From assembly GCF_001667315.1 (NCBI RefSeq), contig NZ_LZHT01000094.1, positions 1 through 64,000 on the forward strand: a stretch of 64,000 nt of DNA, given 5' to 3'. Positions 24,659-34,611 of this stretch are shown here, piece after piece (position 1 is the stretch's first letter; the number at the start of each line of letters is the position of its first letter). Made by a program: the position numbers and the translations under genes. The stretch is from Mycobacterium sp. 852002-10029_SCH5224772 (lineage in GTDB: Bacteria > Actinomycetota > Actinomycetes > Mycobacteriales > Mycobacteriaceae). Below the pieces are notes generated by a model that was given only the letters and a program-made list of their open reading frames with translations, was not told the DNA's origin and did no database searches.

Positions 24659-26166
24659 CGCTGCGCCCCGGGCTGGCGGAAGCTGAGCGCGGCCGCGACC
24701 TCGTCGAGCCCGGGCGACGTGCGGCCGGCCAGGTCGGCCAAGCTCCACGCCACCCGCAACGTGCGATCGAGCCCGCGGATGCTCAGCAACCCGCGATCCA
24801 GCGCCCGTTGCAGCGGCTCCATCGCCGCGGTGCTGGGACGGAACTTTCGGCGCAGCAGGGTCCCGCTGACCTCGGCATTGGTGCGGAAGCCGTGCGGCTG
24901 CCAGCGCTGCGCGGCGGCCTCGCGCGCCGCCGCTACCCGGTGACGAACCTGTGCCGTGGATTCGCCGTCGCGTCCCGAGAACGCGGTTGCCCGCACGGGA
25001 TCCATCTGCACCCGCAGGTCCACGCGGTCCAGCAGGGGCCCGGACAACTTGCCCAGGTAACGGCGTTTGGATGCCGCCGGGCACATGCAGTCCTGCGGAT
25101 TGGCCGGCGCGCACGGACACAGGTTGGCGGCCAGCACCAGCTGGAATCGGGACGGATAACACGCCACCCCGTCGCGGCGGGCAAGGCGAATCTCCCCGTC
25201 CTCCAACGGTGTTCGCAACGCCTCCAGAGCGCTCACCCGGATCTCGGCGCACTCGTCGAGGAACAGCACCCCGCGATGGGCCCGGCTGACGGCGCCGGGG
25301 CGCGCCATCCCGGAGCCCCCGCCGACCAAGGCCGCGACGCTGGAACTGTGATGGGGCGCCACGAACGGCGCCCGGGTGATCAACGGAGTGTCCCCCGACA
25401 GCAACCCGGCCACCGAATGGATCGCGGTGACTTCCAGTGACTCGCTTTCCGACAGCGGCGGCAGCAGGCCCGGAAGGCGTTGCGCGAGCATCGTTTTGCC
25501 CACTCCCGGCGGGCCGGTGAGCATCAGGTGGTGTGCCCCGGCGGCAGCCACCTCCACCGCGAAGCGCGCCTGCGTCTGCCCGACCACGTCGACCAGATCC
25601 ATCACCGGCTCCTCGATGGTGCCGTCCGGACGGATCCGGTTGTGCAGGGCGCCGGTGCCGCCGAGCCATTTCTGCAGCTGCCCCAGGGTCCGCACGCCCC
25701 ACACGTCGATGCCGTCCACCAGGCTGGCCTCGGCAAGGTTGTCCACCGGGACCACCACGGCCGGCCATCCGTCGCGTTTGGCGGCGAGCACGGCGGGCAG
25801 CACTCCGCGCACCGGCCGGACCCGTCCGTCCAGTGACAGCTCGCCCAGCAGCACCGTTTTCTCCAGCCGGTCCCACGGGTTCCTTCGCTGCGCCGAGAGC
25901 ACCGCCGCGGCCAGGGCGATGTCGTACACGGAGCCCATCTTCGGCAGCGTCGCCGGCGACAACGCCAGCGTGAGCCGCGCCATCGGCCAGGTGTTGCCGC
26001 AGTTGGCGACCGCGGCCCGGACCCGGTCGCGCGACTCCTGCAGCGAGGCGTCGGGCAGACCCACCAGGTGCACGCCCGGCAGTCCGGACGTGATGTCGGC
26101 TTCGATCTCCACGATCTCGCCGTCCACGCCGCGCACCGCGACGGAGAACGCGCGCCCCAGCGCCAT
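24655..26166 (-). CDS. comM: ComM/YifB-family AAA+ Mg-chelatase-like ATPase
   Basis: 503 residues: N-terminal Lon-protease-like domain (about 20–165), AAA+ ATPase with Walker A GPPGVGKT (about 218–225) and Walker B GVLFLDECAE, and a C-terminal Mg-chelatase domain. A four-Cys insert CPCAPANPQDCMCP is visible. ComM homologues are hexameric helicases promoting branch migration in recombination. Start ATG 26166 overlaps the yraN stop by 1 nt. The yraN-comM-dprA order matches Rv2898c–Rv2896c. Confidence 0.93.
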   Translation of the reverse strand: MALGRAFSVAVRGVDGEIVEIEADITSGLPGVHLVGLPDASLQESRDRVRAAVANCGNTWPMARLTLALSPATLPKMGSVYDIALAAAVLSAQRRNPWDRLEKTVLLGELSLDGRVRPVRGVLPAVLAAKRDGWPAVVVPVDNLAEASLVDGIDVWGVRTLGQLQKWLGGTGALHNRIRPDGTIEEPVMDLVDVVGQTQARFAVEVAAAGAHHLMLTGPPGVGKTMLAQRLPGLLPPLSESESLEVTAIHSVAGLLSGDTPLITRAPFVAPHHSSSVAALVGGGSGMARPGAVSRAHRGVLFLDECAEIRVSALEALRTPLEDGEIRLARRDGVACYPSRFQLVLAANLCPCAPANPQDCMCPAASKRRYLGKLSGPLLDRVDLRVQMDPVRATAFSGRDGESTAQVRHRVAAAREAAAQRWQPHGFRTNAEVSGTLLRRKFRPSTAAMEPLQRALDRGLLSIRGLDRTLRVAWSLADLAGRTSPGLDEVAAALSFRQPGAQR

Positions 26167-26540
26167 CAGCCGATCCCTTGCAGGTGCGTGATCTCGGGGG
26201 TGCGGCGGCGACCGACCCGCACGCCGATCACATCGATGCGGATCGCCGCCCAACGCCGATCCTGGCCGGCCAGCCACAGCCCGGCCAGCCTGCGCAACCG
26301 CCGGACTTTGCGTGGCGTGACGGCATGCGCCAGTCCCCCGTACCCGTCGCCGGTGCGGGTTTTGACCTCGACGAACACCACCGTTGAAGTGTCGTCGCAG
26401 GCGATGATGTCGAGTTCGCCGTAACGGCAGCGCCAGTTGCGGTGCAGGATCCGCAAGCCCGTCCGCGTCAGATGATCCACGGCGAGCGCCTCACCCATCG
26501 CCCCCAGCTGGATCCGGGTCATCGTCGTTTCGGTTGTCAT
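26166..26540 (-). CDS. YraN/UPF0102-family nuclease-like protein (Rv2898c-like)
   Basis: 124-residue protein with the endonuclease-like core GELDIIACDDTSTVVFVEVKTR (D...ExK motif of the restriction-nuclease fold) followed by RRLAGLWL and RIDVIGV. ATG 26540 (MTTETTMTRIQLG) agrees with the M. tuberculosis ortholog as recalled; the frame is open upstream. It is the first gene of yraN-comM-dprA. The substrate is unknown; Holliday-junction or repair roles have been suggested from the fold. Confidence 0.9.
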   Translation of the reverse strand: MTTETTMTRIQLGAMGEALAVDHLTRTGLRILHRNWRCRYGELDIIACDDTSTVVFVEVKTRTGDGYGGLAHAVTPRKVRRLRRLAGLWLAGQDRRWAAIRIDVIGVRVGRRRTPEITHLQGIG

Positions 26541-26663
26541 GCGGCCACCGTGCCCGGTGACCCTGACGGGGCGGACCGCCGACGCGCCCCGCAGCCACTC
26601 GCGCCGGCCGGTTATCCCCAGTGCGGCGTCCATCCACAGCCGGCGGGGCAACCCCGACCGTGG

Positions 26664-27485
26664 CTAGGTGATGCGGTCGGCCCTGGTGTAGATGTTCATC
26701 GAGTCCTGCCGCAAGAACGCCACCAGCGTGATGCCGGACTCCTCGGCCAGCGAGACCGCCAGCGACGACGGCGCGGACACGGCCGCCAGCACCGGAATCC
26801 CCGCCATCACGGCCTTCTGGGTCAACTCGAACGACGCCCGTCCGCTGACCAGCAACACCGAGGCGTGCAGCGGTATCCGCCGATGCTCCAACGCCCAGCC
26901 GATCACCTTGTCGACCGCGTTGTGCCGGCCCACGTCCTCGCGCACCACCAACATCTCGCCGTCGGCCCCGAACAGTGCCGCCGCGTGCAGTCCCCCGGTG
27001 CTGTCGAAGACCTTCTGCGCGGCACGAAGTTGGTCGGGCATCGCCTGCAGCGTGCTCGCGGCGACGGTGGCGGGATCGGCGCCCGGGGTGAACCGGCTGA
27101 TCAACCGCACCGCGTCCAGTGACGCCTTGCCGCAGACCCCGCACGACGAGGTGGTGTAGAAGTTGCGGGTGACATCGAGGTCGGGTGGGGGGACCCCCGC
27201 GGCCAGCGTCACGTCCAGCACGTTGTACGTGTTGGCGCCGTCGTCGCCGCGGCCCGCGCAGTAACGGATGCTGTGCACATCATCGCGGCCGCCGATGACG
27301 CCCTCGGTGAGCAAAAAGCCTTGGGCGAGTTCGATATCCGATCCCGGCGTGCGCATCGTCACGGTGATCGGCGCGCCGTCGACCCGGATCTCCAACGGCT
27401 CCTCGACCACCAGGGTTTCCGATCGGGTGATCGCTTTCTCGGCGGTCAGGTGCGTCACCCGCCGGCGCGACGTTACGTGCCCCAC
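26664..27485 (-). CDS. fdhD: formate dehydrogenase accessory sulfurtransferase FdhD
   Basis: 273-residue protein that inserts sulfur into the Mo cofactor of formate dehydrogenase. The essential CGVCG motif is present near residues 124–128, with ARGDVGRHN-like [15 protein letters not shown] and the C-terminal [15 protein letters not shown]. It starts with GTG 27485, whose G is the last base of the fdhF TAG stop (1-nt overlap), giving tight coupling to its client enzyme. Confidence 0.95.
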   Translation of the reverse strand: MGHVTSRRRVTHLTAEKAITRSETLVVEEPLEIRVDGAPITVTMRTPGSDIELAQGFLLTEGVIGGRDDVHSIRYCAGRGDDGANTYNVLDVTLAAGVPPPDLDVTRNFYTTSSCGVCGKASLDAVRLISRFTPGADPATVAASTLQAMPDQLRAAQKVFDSTGGLHAAALFGADGEMLVVREDVGRHNAVDKVIGWALEHRRIPLHASVLLVSGRASFELTQKAVMAGIPVLAAVSAPSSLAVSLAEESGITLVAFLRQDSMNIYTRADRIT

Positions 27486-29824
27486 TACGCGATGTCACCG
27501 CCGACCGCGGGCTCCACCCGGATGACGATGGCCTTCGACACCGGGGTGTTCGATTTCGCCGCGGTGTGATCGAGGGGAACGAGCGAGTTGGTCTCCGGAT
27601 AGTAGGCGGCGGCATTGCCGACCGGAGTCGAATACGCAACCACCAGAAAGTCTTTCGCGCGCCGTTCCTCTAGCCGGCCGTCGGCGTCCGTCCACTCCGA
27701 CACCAGGTCGACGCGCCCGCCCGCGGTCAGGCCCAGCGCTTCGATATCGGCGGGGTTGATGAACACCACCCGACGACCGCCCTTCACCCCGCGATAGCGG
27801 TCGTCGAGGCCGTAGATCGTGGTGTTGTACTGGTCGTGGCTGCGTATCGTCTGCAGCACCAGCCGGCCTGCGGGCACCGGCACCCACTGCAGCGGCTCGG
27901 CGGCGAAGTTGGCGCGCCCTGTGCTGGTGTGGAATTCGCGTGTGTCGCGCGGCGGGTGCGGAAGCTGGAACCCGTCGGGCGCACGCACCTTGCGGTTGTA
28001 GTCGGCGCAACCGGGCACCACCGCGGCGATCGCGTCGCGGATGGTGTCGTAGTCGGCCGCGAAGCTCTCCCACGGAACCGGGTGCGCGGCACCGAGAAGG
28101 GTGCGGGCCAGCTGGCAGACGATTTCCACCTCGCTGCGCACCTGGTCGCCGGGCGGGTGCAGGCTGCCGCGTGACAGATGCACCATGGACATCGAATCCT
28201 CAACCGAGACAACTTGTTTCCGCCCGCCACGAATGTCACGGTCGGTGCGGCCGAGGGTGGGCAGGATCAGCGCGGTGTTCCCGTGCACGAGGTGGCTGCG
28301 GTTGAGCTTGGTCGAGATCTGCACGGTCAGCGCGCAATTGCGCAGGGCGGCCTCGGTGACGACGGTATCGGGGGTGGCCGACGCGAAGTTGCCGCCCATT
28401 CCCACAAACACCTTTGCCCGCCCGTCGCGCATCGCCCGGATCGCGGCCACGGTGTCAAACCCGTGCTTGCGGGGGCTGGTGATGCCGAACCGACGATCCA
28501 GGGCTCCCAGAAACTCCTCGGGCATCTGCTCCCAGATGCCCATCGTGCGATCGCCCTGCACGTTGGAATGTCCGCGCACCGGGCACACTCCCGCGCCCGG
28601 CTTGCCGATCATGCCCCGCAGCAGCAGCAGGTTGGTGATCTCGCCGATGGTGGCGACCGCGTGGGCGTGCTGCGTCAGGCCCATCGCCCAGCACACCACC
28701 GTCCGCCGCGACGCCATCAGCATGGCGGCGACGCGTTCGAGCTGTTGCCGTTCGATGCCGGTGGCGGCGAACACGTCGTCGAGGTCGATGTCGAGGGTCC
28801 GCCGCCGGTATTCGTCGAACCCCGCGCAATGCGCCTCGACGAATGCGGTGTCGATGACCGTTCCCGGGGCGCGGCCGTCGGCCTCGAGCAGCAGTCTGCC
28901 CAGCCCGGCGAACAGCGCCATGTCGCCGCCGAGACGAATCTGCACGAATTCGTCGGCGATCGGAATGCCGTGGCCGACCACGCCGCGCACCTTCTGGGGG
29001 TCCTTGAACCGGATCAATCCGGCTTCGGGCAGCGGGTTCACCGCAATGATGTTGGCGCCGTTGGCTTTTGCCTTCTCCAACACCGACAGCATCCGCGGGT
29101 GGTTGGTGCCCGGGTTTTGTCCGGCGATGACGATCAGGTCGGCGAGCTCGACGTCCTCGACGGTGACCGAACCCTTGCCGATGCCGATCGACTCGGTGAG
29201 TGCCGAGCCCGAGGACTCGTGGCACATGTTGGAGCAGTCCGGCAGGTTGTTCGTGCCGAAAGACCGGACCAGCAGCTGGTAGCAGAACGCGGCCTCGTTG
29301 CTGGTGCGGCCCGACGTGTAGAACACCGCCTCGTCGGGGCTGTCCAGGGCGCCCAGTTCGTCGGCGATCAACCGATGGGCGGCGTCCCAGCCGATGGGCC
29401 GGTAGTGGTCGTCACCGGGGCGCAATACCACGGGGTGGGTGAGCCTGCCCTGCTGGGAAAGCCAATATTCGGGCTTTGCCGACAGCTCGGCGATCGAGTG
29501 CCGGGCGAAGAATTCCGGCGTGACGGTGCGTTTCGTGGCCTCCTCCGCGACGGCCTTGGCGCCGTTCTCGCAGAACTCGGCCAGCTTGCGCCCGCCGTGC
29601 TCCTCGGGCCACGCGCAGCCGGGGCAGTCGAAGCCGTTGCGCTGGTTGAGCCGGGCCAGCGCCGCCGCGGTGCGCAGCGCGCCCATCTGCTCGAACCCCC
29701 GCTGCAGCGAAACCATCACCGCCCGAACGCCCGCCGCCTCGCGCTTACGGGGCGTCACGGTGACCGCGTGTTCGTCGTAATCGGCGGCGGCAGGCCCAGA
29801 CGTGGCCGAACGGTGAGACCTCAC
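27485..29824 (-). CDS. fdhF: FdhF/YdeP-family molybdopterin oxidoreductase (putative formate dehydrogenase)
   Basis: 779 residues, the length recalled for Rv2900c. An N-terminal segment carries CPGC ([15 protein letters not shown]) and the Mo-bis-MGD fold follows, with [12 protein letters not shown] supplying likely Mo ligand or Fe-S cysteines and [21 protein letters not shown] in the cofactor-binding region. The protein belongs to the YdeP-like branch; true formate activity is not proved. Start GTG 29824 ([10 protein letters not shown]). Co-transcription with fdhD supports a Mo enzyme needing cofactor sulfuration. Confidence 0.9.
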   Translation of the reverse strand: MRSHRSATSGPAAADYDEHAVTVTPRKREAAGVRAVMVSLQRGFEQMGALRTAAALARLNQRNGFDCPGCAWPEEHGGRKLAEFCENGAKAVAEEATKRTVTPEFFARHSIAELSAKPEYWLSQQGRLTHPVVLRPGDDHYRPIGWDAAHRLIADELGALDSPDEAVFYTSGRTSNEAAFCYQLLVRSFGTNNLPDCSNMCHESSGSALTESIGIGKGSVTVEDVELADLIVIAGQNPGTNHPRMLSVLEKAKANGANIIAVNPLPEAGLIRFKDPQKVRGVVGHGIPIADEFVQIRLGGDMALFAGLGRLLLEADGRAPGTVIDTAFVEAHCAGFDEYRRRTLDIDLDDVFAATGIERQQLERVAAMLMASRRTVVCWAMGLTQHAHAVATIGEITNLLLLRGMIGKPGAGVCPVRGHSNVQGDRTMGIWEQMPEEFLGALDRRFGITSPRKHGFDTVAAIRAMRDGRAKVFVGMGGNFASATPDTVVTEAALRNCALTVQISTKLNRSHLVHGNTALILPTLGRTDRDIRGGRKQVVSVEDSMSMVHLSRGSLHPPGDQVRSEVEIVCQLARTLLGAAHPVPWESFAADYDTIRDAIAAVVPGCADYNRKVRAPDGFQLPHPPRDTREFHTSTGRANFAAEPLQWVPVPAGRLVLQTIRSHDQYNTTIYGLDDRYRGVKGGRRVVFINPADIEALGLTAGGRVDLVSEWTDADGRLEERRAKDFLVVAYSTPVGNAAAYYPETNSLVPLDHTAAKSNTPVSKAIVIRVEPAVGGDIA

Positions 29825-29870
29825 AGCATCAAATTACCGCTTTGCGGGTAGGGCGCGGGTGCTCGCGGTC

Positions 29871-29910
29871 TCAGACCACCCCAGACCGCCCTAGACCGCC
29901 CTAGACCGTC
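29871..29910. repeat. 10-bp tandem repeat at the 3' end of the epimerase gene
   Basis: Four consecutive decanucleotides (starting 29871, 29881, 29891, 29901) are variants of CTAGACCGCC. The first TAG of the minus-strand epimerase gene (29901–29903) is inside the last unit and another CTA lies at 29891, so the repeat reiterates the stop codon. Confidence 0.75.
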
Positions 29911-30890
29911 TTAGCCAGCGCCGCCAAGGCCTGCGCGGAGGAGTAGACGGGCCGCCAGCCCAGTTGGGTCTTGGCCTTGGTGGTGTCCATGACCATCGAC
30001 GTGCGCGCGGTGTGCAGCCATTCCAGCATGGAGGGCATCAGCGGCAGCCGCGAAATCGCCGCCGAGGCCGCCGAGGCCGCGACGGCGGGAACCCGCACCG
30101 ACCGCGCACCCAGCGCCTTGGCCACGTCGGCCACCGCCACCACACCGTCACCGGCGATGTTGTACGCCCCCGGCGGCGCCGGGGCGGTGGCCGCCAGCGC
30201 GATCGCGGACGCGACATCGTCATGGTGAACCAGTTGCAGCGGAAAACCCGGGTCGGGCACCACGGGCTTCAGCATGGGAATAGCCTTGACCGCTTTGACG
30301 ACGGCGCGCATGGGGCCGGGCAGTTGATTCCACGGCATGGCGTCGGACAGGGCGGTGGCGTTGGGCCCGACGACCACACACGGCCGCAAGACGAAGACCT
30401 CCAGCGGCGAATCTTTGGTGATCTCGGCGAGCATCGCCTCGCTAGCGGCCTTCTGCGCGGAGTAGTAATGCTCGGCGGACCCGCGCACCGGCACGTCCTC
30501 GGTCAGCGGGACCGGGTTGTCGGCGTGATAGCCGTAGGCCGCCACCGACGAGGTGTACACCAGGCGCCGCGGTCGTTCGGCGGCCACCGTTGCTTCGAAG
30601 ACATTGCGGGTGCCCTGCAGGTTGACGCGGTCGCTCTCGGCGCGCGAGCCCATGATGATGAAGGCGAGGTGGATCACCACGTCGGCCTGTGCGACCACGG
30701 CATCGACGGCCTCGCGGTCCAGAATGTCGCCCCGCTGATAGGTGGTCTTCAGCCAGCCGCGCGAGGACGGGTCGAACGGGCGGCGAGCCATCCCGATGAT
30801 GGCGTCGACGGCGGGTTCGCGCTCCAGCGCCGTCACCGCGGAGATACCGATCTCCCCGGTGGGTCCGGTCACCGCGACGGTCACACCCAT
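29901..30890 (-). CDS. NAD-dependent epimerase/dehydratase (extended SDR)
   Basis: 329-residue extended SDR. The nucleotide motif TGPTGEIG is at residues about 8–15 (GxxGxxG type), VVIHLAF at about 75, YTSSVAAYG and the catalytic Tyr/Lys in YYSAQKAASE at about 155–164. The C-terminal substrate domain is variable. ATG 30890 (MGVTVAVTG) follows GGAAGGA; an in-frame upstream start lacks support. Sugar-nucleotide or steroid/3-beta-hydroxy substrates are both possible. It is divergent from the ANTAR regulator. Confidence 0.85.
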   Translation of the reverse strand: MGVTVAVTGPTGEIGISAVTALEREPAVDAIIGMARRPFDPSSRGWLKTTYQRGDILDREAVDAVVAQADVVIHLAFIIMGSRAESDRVNLQGTRNVFEATVAAERPRRLVYTSSVAAYGYHADNPVPLTEDVPVRGSAEHYYSAQKAASEAMLAEITKDSPLEVFVLRPCVVVGPNATALSDAMPWNQLPGPMRAVVKAVKAIPMLKPVVPDPGFPLQLVHHDDVASAIALAATAPAPPGAYNIAGDGVVAVADVAKALGARSVRVPAVAASAASAAISRLPLMPSMLEWLHTARTSMVMDTTKAKTQLGWRPVYSSAQALAALAKTV

Positions 30891-31026
30891 GTAGACGTCC
30901 TTCCCTCCCGCGGTCGGCCGAAACTGCGCAGCCACACCAAACCGCGTGTAAGTGTGGGGTCGGCGGTCGATAATCTACGGCGACCGACAAGCCACACCGC
31001 CGACACCGCAGGAATTGAGGAACAGC

Positions 31027-31797
31027 ATGGCGGACGAAGCGAAAGCCCGCGCGGACGCGTCCCCGACCGGTGGGGAGAAAGCCGACCCCGCGACGGTTTT
31101 CGCAGCTCTGGCCGAGATCATCTATCAAGGCTCGGACGCCCACGAGATGTATTCGGCCATTTGCATCGCGGCCACCCTGGCCATCCGCGGCTGCGACCAC
31201 GCCAGCATCCTGGTGCGCGAGAACGACCGATACGTCACCGTCGGTGCCAGTGACCGCCTCGCCCAGCAGGTCGACGAGCTGGAGCGGCGCGCGGGCGACG
31301 GGCCGTGCATCGACGCGATCGAGGAGGAGACGCCCCAGGTCGACCCGGACCTGACCACGCCGTCGCTGTGGCCCAAGCTGGCGGCGGTCCTGGTCGCGGA
31401 CACGCCGGTGCGGGGCGCGATGGGATTTCGCCTCCTGGTCGACAAACGCAAAGGGGCGGCGCTCAACCTTTTCAGCGATACCCCGAACGTGTTCGATGCC
31501 GAGTCCGCCGGGCGAGCGGCGGTGCTGGCCGCCTTCGCCAGCGTCGCCATCAACGCGGTCGCCAAGGGGGAAGACGCCGCCAGCCTGCGGCGGGGGCTGC
31601 TCAGCAACCGCGAGATCGGCAAGGCGGTCGGCATTTTGATGATGCTGCACGAAATGAGCGAGAGCGAGGCGTTCGACCTGCTGCGCCGCCACTCCCAGGC
31701 GCTGAATATCAAGCTGGCCGACGTGGCGCGCGTCGTCATCGATCAGCGCGGTCAGCTGCCGTCCGCGGTGGAAAACGAGCTTCGGCCCGACACGTAG
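31027..31797 (+). CDS. GAF-ANTAR domain protein (RNA-binding antiterminator type)
   Basis: 256 residues. A GAF sensor domain is at about 25–180 and an ANTAR domain at about 195–250 (LSNREIGKAVGILMMLHEMSESEAFDLLRRHSQ). ANTAR proteins bind paired hairpins in leader RNA and prevent termination. ATG 31027 follows GAGGA. A -10-like TAATCT lies at 30971–30976. No paired ANTAR hairpin target was recognised in the window. The signal bound by GAF is unknown. Confidence 0.88.
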   Translation: MADEAKARADASPTGGEKADPATVFAALAEIIYQGSDAHEMYSAICIAATLAIRGCDHASILVRENDRYVTVGASDRLAQQVDELERRAGDGPCIDAIEEETPQVDPDLTTPSLWPKLAAVLVADTPVRGAMGFRLLVDKRKGAALNLFSDTPNVFDAESAGRAAVLAAFASVAINAVAKGEDAASLRRGLLSNREIGKAVGILMMLHEMSESEAFDLLRRHSQALNIKLADVARVVIDQRGQLPSAVENELRPDT

Positions 31798-31812
31798 TCA
31801 CGGCACCCGGCG

Positions 31813-32118
31813 CTATTCGGGAAGCCGCAGCTCGGGCTTCTCGACCTCTTCGATGTTGACGTCCTTGAAGGTGACCACCCGGACCTGCTTGACGAACCGC
31901 GCCGGCCGGTACATGTCCCACACCCAGGCGTCAGACAGCCGCAGCTCGAAGTAGACCTCGCCGTCGGCGTTGCGCGCCGTCATCTCCACGCTGTTGGCGA
32001 GGTAGAAGCGCCGTTCGGTTTCCACGACGTAGCTGAACTGGCCGACGATGTCCTTGTATTCGCGGTAGAGCGAGAGCTCCATCTCGGTTTCGTACTTTTC
32101 GAGATCTTCTGCGCTCAT
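31813..32118 (-). CDS. DUF2469 conserved protein (Rv2901c-like)
   Basis: 101-residue, acidic, highly conserved actinobacterial protein beginning MSAEDLEKYETEMELSLYREYKDIV. No catalytic motif is visible. It is always found, as I recall, beside rnhB and lepB, as here (67 nt after rnhB). Function is unknown; the C-terminus KPELRLPE is typical. Confidence 0.92.
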   Translation of the reverse strand: MSAEDLEKYETEMELSLYREYKDIVGQFSYVVETERRFYLANSVEMTARNADGEVYFELRLSDAWVWDMYRPARFVKQVRVVTFKDVNIEEVEKPELRLPE

Positions 32119-32185
32119 CGGCCACTCATCCGCTCAGACGTCCTTCTCCCACATACTGTCCCCGGGATCCTGTTCCCATCTTTCC

Positions 32186-32905
32186 TCACCGATATCCGTC
32201 GCGCTGCAGCGGTGGGTCCGGGGCGCAGTCGGCCACCAGCTTGGCGCCCGACCCGTTCGCGACCCGCCGCACATTGATGAACGAATAACGATGCTCCGGG
32301 CAGGGGCCCAGCTGCGCCAGCGCCGTGCTGTGCGCCGGCGTGCTGTACCCCTTGTGCAGGGCGAAACCGTAACCGGGGTGATCGGAATCCATGGCGACCA
32401 TCAGCCGGTCCCGGCTGACCTTGGCCAGCACGCTGGCCGCCGCGATGCACGCGGCGACGGCATCGCCGCCGATCACCGGCAGCGACGGGACCGCCAAACC
32501 GGGCACCCGGAAACCGTCGCTCAGCACATACCCCGGCCGCAGTGCCAGCCCGGCGACGGCGCGGCGCATCCCCTCGATGTTGGCGACATGCACGCCGCGC
32601 CGGTCCACCTCGGCGGGCGGGATGAACACCACGTGGTAGGCCAGCGCGTAGCGGCGAATCAGGGGGAACAACTTTTCCCGGGCGGCCTCGGTGAGCTTCT
32701 TGGAATCATCAAGCGCGGCAAGGCTTTCCATTCGCCCCGGCCCGAGCACGCAGGCCGCCACCACCAGCGGGCCGGCGCAGGCGCCGCGGCCCACCTCGTC
32801 AACGCCGGCCACCGGGCCCAATCCGCTGCGGTACAGCGCCGATTCCAGGGTGCGCAACCCTGACGACTTCCGGATCACCGTCCGTGGCGGCCACGTCTGG
32901 GTCAT
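32186..32905 (-). CDS. rnhB: ribonuclease HII
   Basis: 239-residue nuclease removing RNA from RNA:DNA hybrids and misincorporated ribonucleotides. The active-site block [18 protein letters not shown] (Asp-Glu pair), [18 protein letters not shown] and [10 protein letters not shown] are present. ATG 32905 (MTQTWPP) is used; TTG 32911 is in frame. It starts 14 nt after the lepB stop, probably co-transcribed. Confidence 0.94.
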   Translation of the reverse strand: MTQTWPPRTVIRKSSGLRTLESALYRSGLGPVAGVDEVGRGACAGPLVVAACVLGPGRMESLAALDDSKKLTEAAREKLFPLIRRYALAYHVVFIPPAEVDRRGVHVANIEGMRRAVAGLALRPGYVLSDGFRVPGLAVPSLPVIGGDAVAACIAAASVLAKVSRDRLMVAMDSDHPGYGFALHKGYSTPAHSTALAQLGPCPEHRYSFINVRRVANGSGAKLVADCAPDPPLQRDGYR

Positions 32906-32918
32906 ATCCAAGCCATGG

Positions 32919-33824
32919 CTATCGAGTCTGCTGCGGGTTCACCGACTCCACGCCGCCCCATCGGGACGGGGGCCACACGATGAACCTGGCCTTGCCGATG
33001 ACGTTGGACACGGGCACGGTCCCCGAGGTGGGATCACCGGTGCACAACACACCTTTGAGCGCCTCGGCGGGCACGCTGGTGCAGTGGGCGCGCGAATCCG
33101 CCGAGTGCGTCCGGTTGTCGCCCATCACCCACAACCGTCCGGCCGGAACCGCGACCGGCCCGAACTCACTGCCCAGGCAGGGGTACACGGACGGGTCGGC
33201 CGCCATGGTGTTGCGATCCAGGTAGGGCTCCTTCAGCGGCTTGCCGTCGACCGTCAGCCCGGTCTCCGCGCGGCACGCCACCGTCTGCCCCCCGACCGCG
33301 ATAATCCGCTTGACCAGATCGTTCTCGTCCGGGGGCACGAAGCCGATGAAGGACAGCGCATTTTGCGCCCAGCGCAGCACGGTGTTGTTCGACCGGATCG
33401 ACTTGTAGCCGAGGTTCCAGGGCGGCGGGCCCTTGAACACGATGACGTCCCCGGGGCTTGGCGCGCTGAACCGATAGGTGACCTTGTCCACCATGATCCG
33501 GTCGCCGACGCAGCCCGTACAGCCGTGCAACGTGGGCTCCATGGATTCCGAGGGAATCAGGTAGGGCCGCGCCACGAAGGTCAACATGACGTAGTAGAGC
33601 ACGACGGCGATCACCGCCAGGAGAGCGAATTCGCGCAGCGTGGAGTGCTTGGCGCGGTCGGCCTCGCCCGGATCGGGTGCCTCCCCCACCGGCCCTGGTT
33701 CGGGGACCGGTCCGTCCGCCGTATCGGCGTCCTGGGGGCGCGTCTCCGGATTGCGCGTAGAGACCTTCGGATCTGATTCGCCAGCGTGGGACTGGGGGTT
33801 AGATGAATCCGCGGTGTCGGTCAC
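32919..33824 (-). CDS. lepB: signal peptidase I
   Basis: 301-residue membrane protease that cleaves Sec and Tat signal peptides outside the cytoplasm. A Pro/Asp-rich cytoplasmic tail (1–60) is followed by one transmembrane helix (about 65–85), then the catalytic Ser94 (PSESMEPTL) and Lys172 ([10 protein letters not shown]), with [12 protein letters not shown] further on. Starts GTG 33824. Lies downstream of rplS, as in M. tuberculosis Rv2904c–Rv2903c. Confidence 0.95.
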   Translation of the reverse strand: MTDTADSSNPQSHAGESDPKVSTRNPETRPQDADTADGPVPEPGPVGEAPDPGEADRAKHSTLREFALLAVIAVVLYYVMLTFVARPYLIPSESMEPTLHGCTGCVGDRIMVDKVTYRFSAPSPGDVIVFKGPPPWNLGYKSIRSNNTVLRWAQNALSFIGFVPPDENDLVKRIIAVGGQTVACRAETGLTVDGKPLKEPYLDRNTMAADPSVYPCLGSEFGPVAVPAGRLWVMGDNRTHSADSRAHCTSVPAEALKGVLCTGDPTSGTVPVSNVIGKARFIVWPPSRWGGVESVNPQQTR

Positions 33825-33918
33825 GAGATCAGCGTAGCCAGCGCGGGTTGTGGCCCGGCGAGCGATCCGCTTCGGAATCCGTTAAGGCGAATCACCAGCG
33901 CCGCCAAGGCGTCCCGGC

Positions 33919-34260
33919 TCAGCGCTTCTCCTTGATCTTGGCCTTCTTGCCGCGAAGCTCCCGCAGGTAGTACAGCTTGGCGCGGCGGACGTCCCCGCGC
34001 GTCACCACCTCGATGTGGTCGATGTTGGGCGAGTGCACCGGGAAGGTCCGCTCGACGCCGACGCCATAGCTTTCCTTGCGGACGGTGAAGGTCTCGCGGA
34101 CGCCACCGCCCTGGCGGCGGATCACCACGCCCTTGAACACCTGGATGCGCTCTTTGGCGCCCTCGATGACCTTGACGTGCACGTTGATGGTGTCGCCCGG
34201 GCCGAAAACCGGGATGTCGTCGCGCAGCGACGCCTGATCGACGAAGTCCAGCCGGTTCAT
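33919..34260 (-). CDS. rplS: 50S ribosomal protein L19
   Basis: 113-residue L19 with the conserved core RVKEGxKERxQxFxG-like [20 protein letters not shown] and [20 protein letters not shown] 34260 ([17 protein letters not shown]) with AAGGAAG upstream is chosen; the long open frame to 34581 is non-coding leader. It is separated from lepB by 94 nt. Confidence 0.97.
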   Translation of the reverse strand: MNRLDFVDQASLRDDIPVFGPGDTINVHVKVIEGAKERIQVFKGVVIRRQGGGVRETFTVRKESYGVGVERTFPVHSPNIDHIEVVTRGDVRRAKLYYLRELRGKKAKIKEKR

Positions 34261-34611
34261 CTGAGAGACACTTCCTTGCGGTCGCGGCCGACGGCAGCTA
34301 CCCACACGCAGGTGTGAGGCGGTCGCCGGGCCGATGGGCTTTCTGGCGTATCTCGCAGCAGGCGGGAAACGGCCCAACCGGCCTGCAACCGCTGGAGACA
34401 ACTGGTCAATTGTGCCAGACAGTGTGCGTGCCGCGAAAATCACGCGAAGTCGGCGGTTCGCGGCGAGCCGAACGCGCTGGTGAATGGTACATATGACTGG
34501 GGTCAGAACGCGCTGCGGGCACCATGGCGTGAGGGCCGGTGCAGGTGGCGCGAGGGGTCCCGCCCTTGCACGTGTGTCCACATCACGTCGAAGTCACGCC
34601 GGAGGAGTCGA
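34261..34611. other. divergent intergenic region rplS / lppW-like
   Basis: 351 bp between divergent genes. It contains the rplS leader and promoter and the lppW-like ribosome-binding site GGAGGAG (34601–34607). CATATGAC followed by TGGGGTCAGA occurs near 34490–34506; a similar block lies near 48070–48092 before another gene. No supported open frame. A definite -10 was not chosen. Confidence 0.4.

Noticed and set aside
28178-29851. 557-codon open frame opposite fdhF
   Set aside because: Shadow of a strongly conserved gene; no motif and low-complexity composition.
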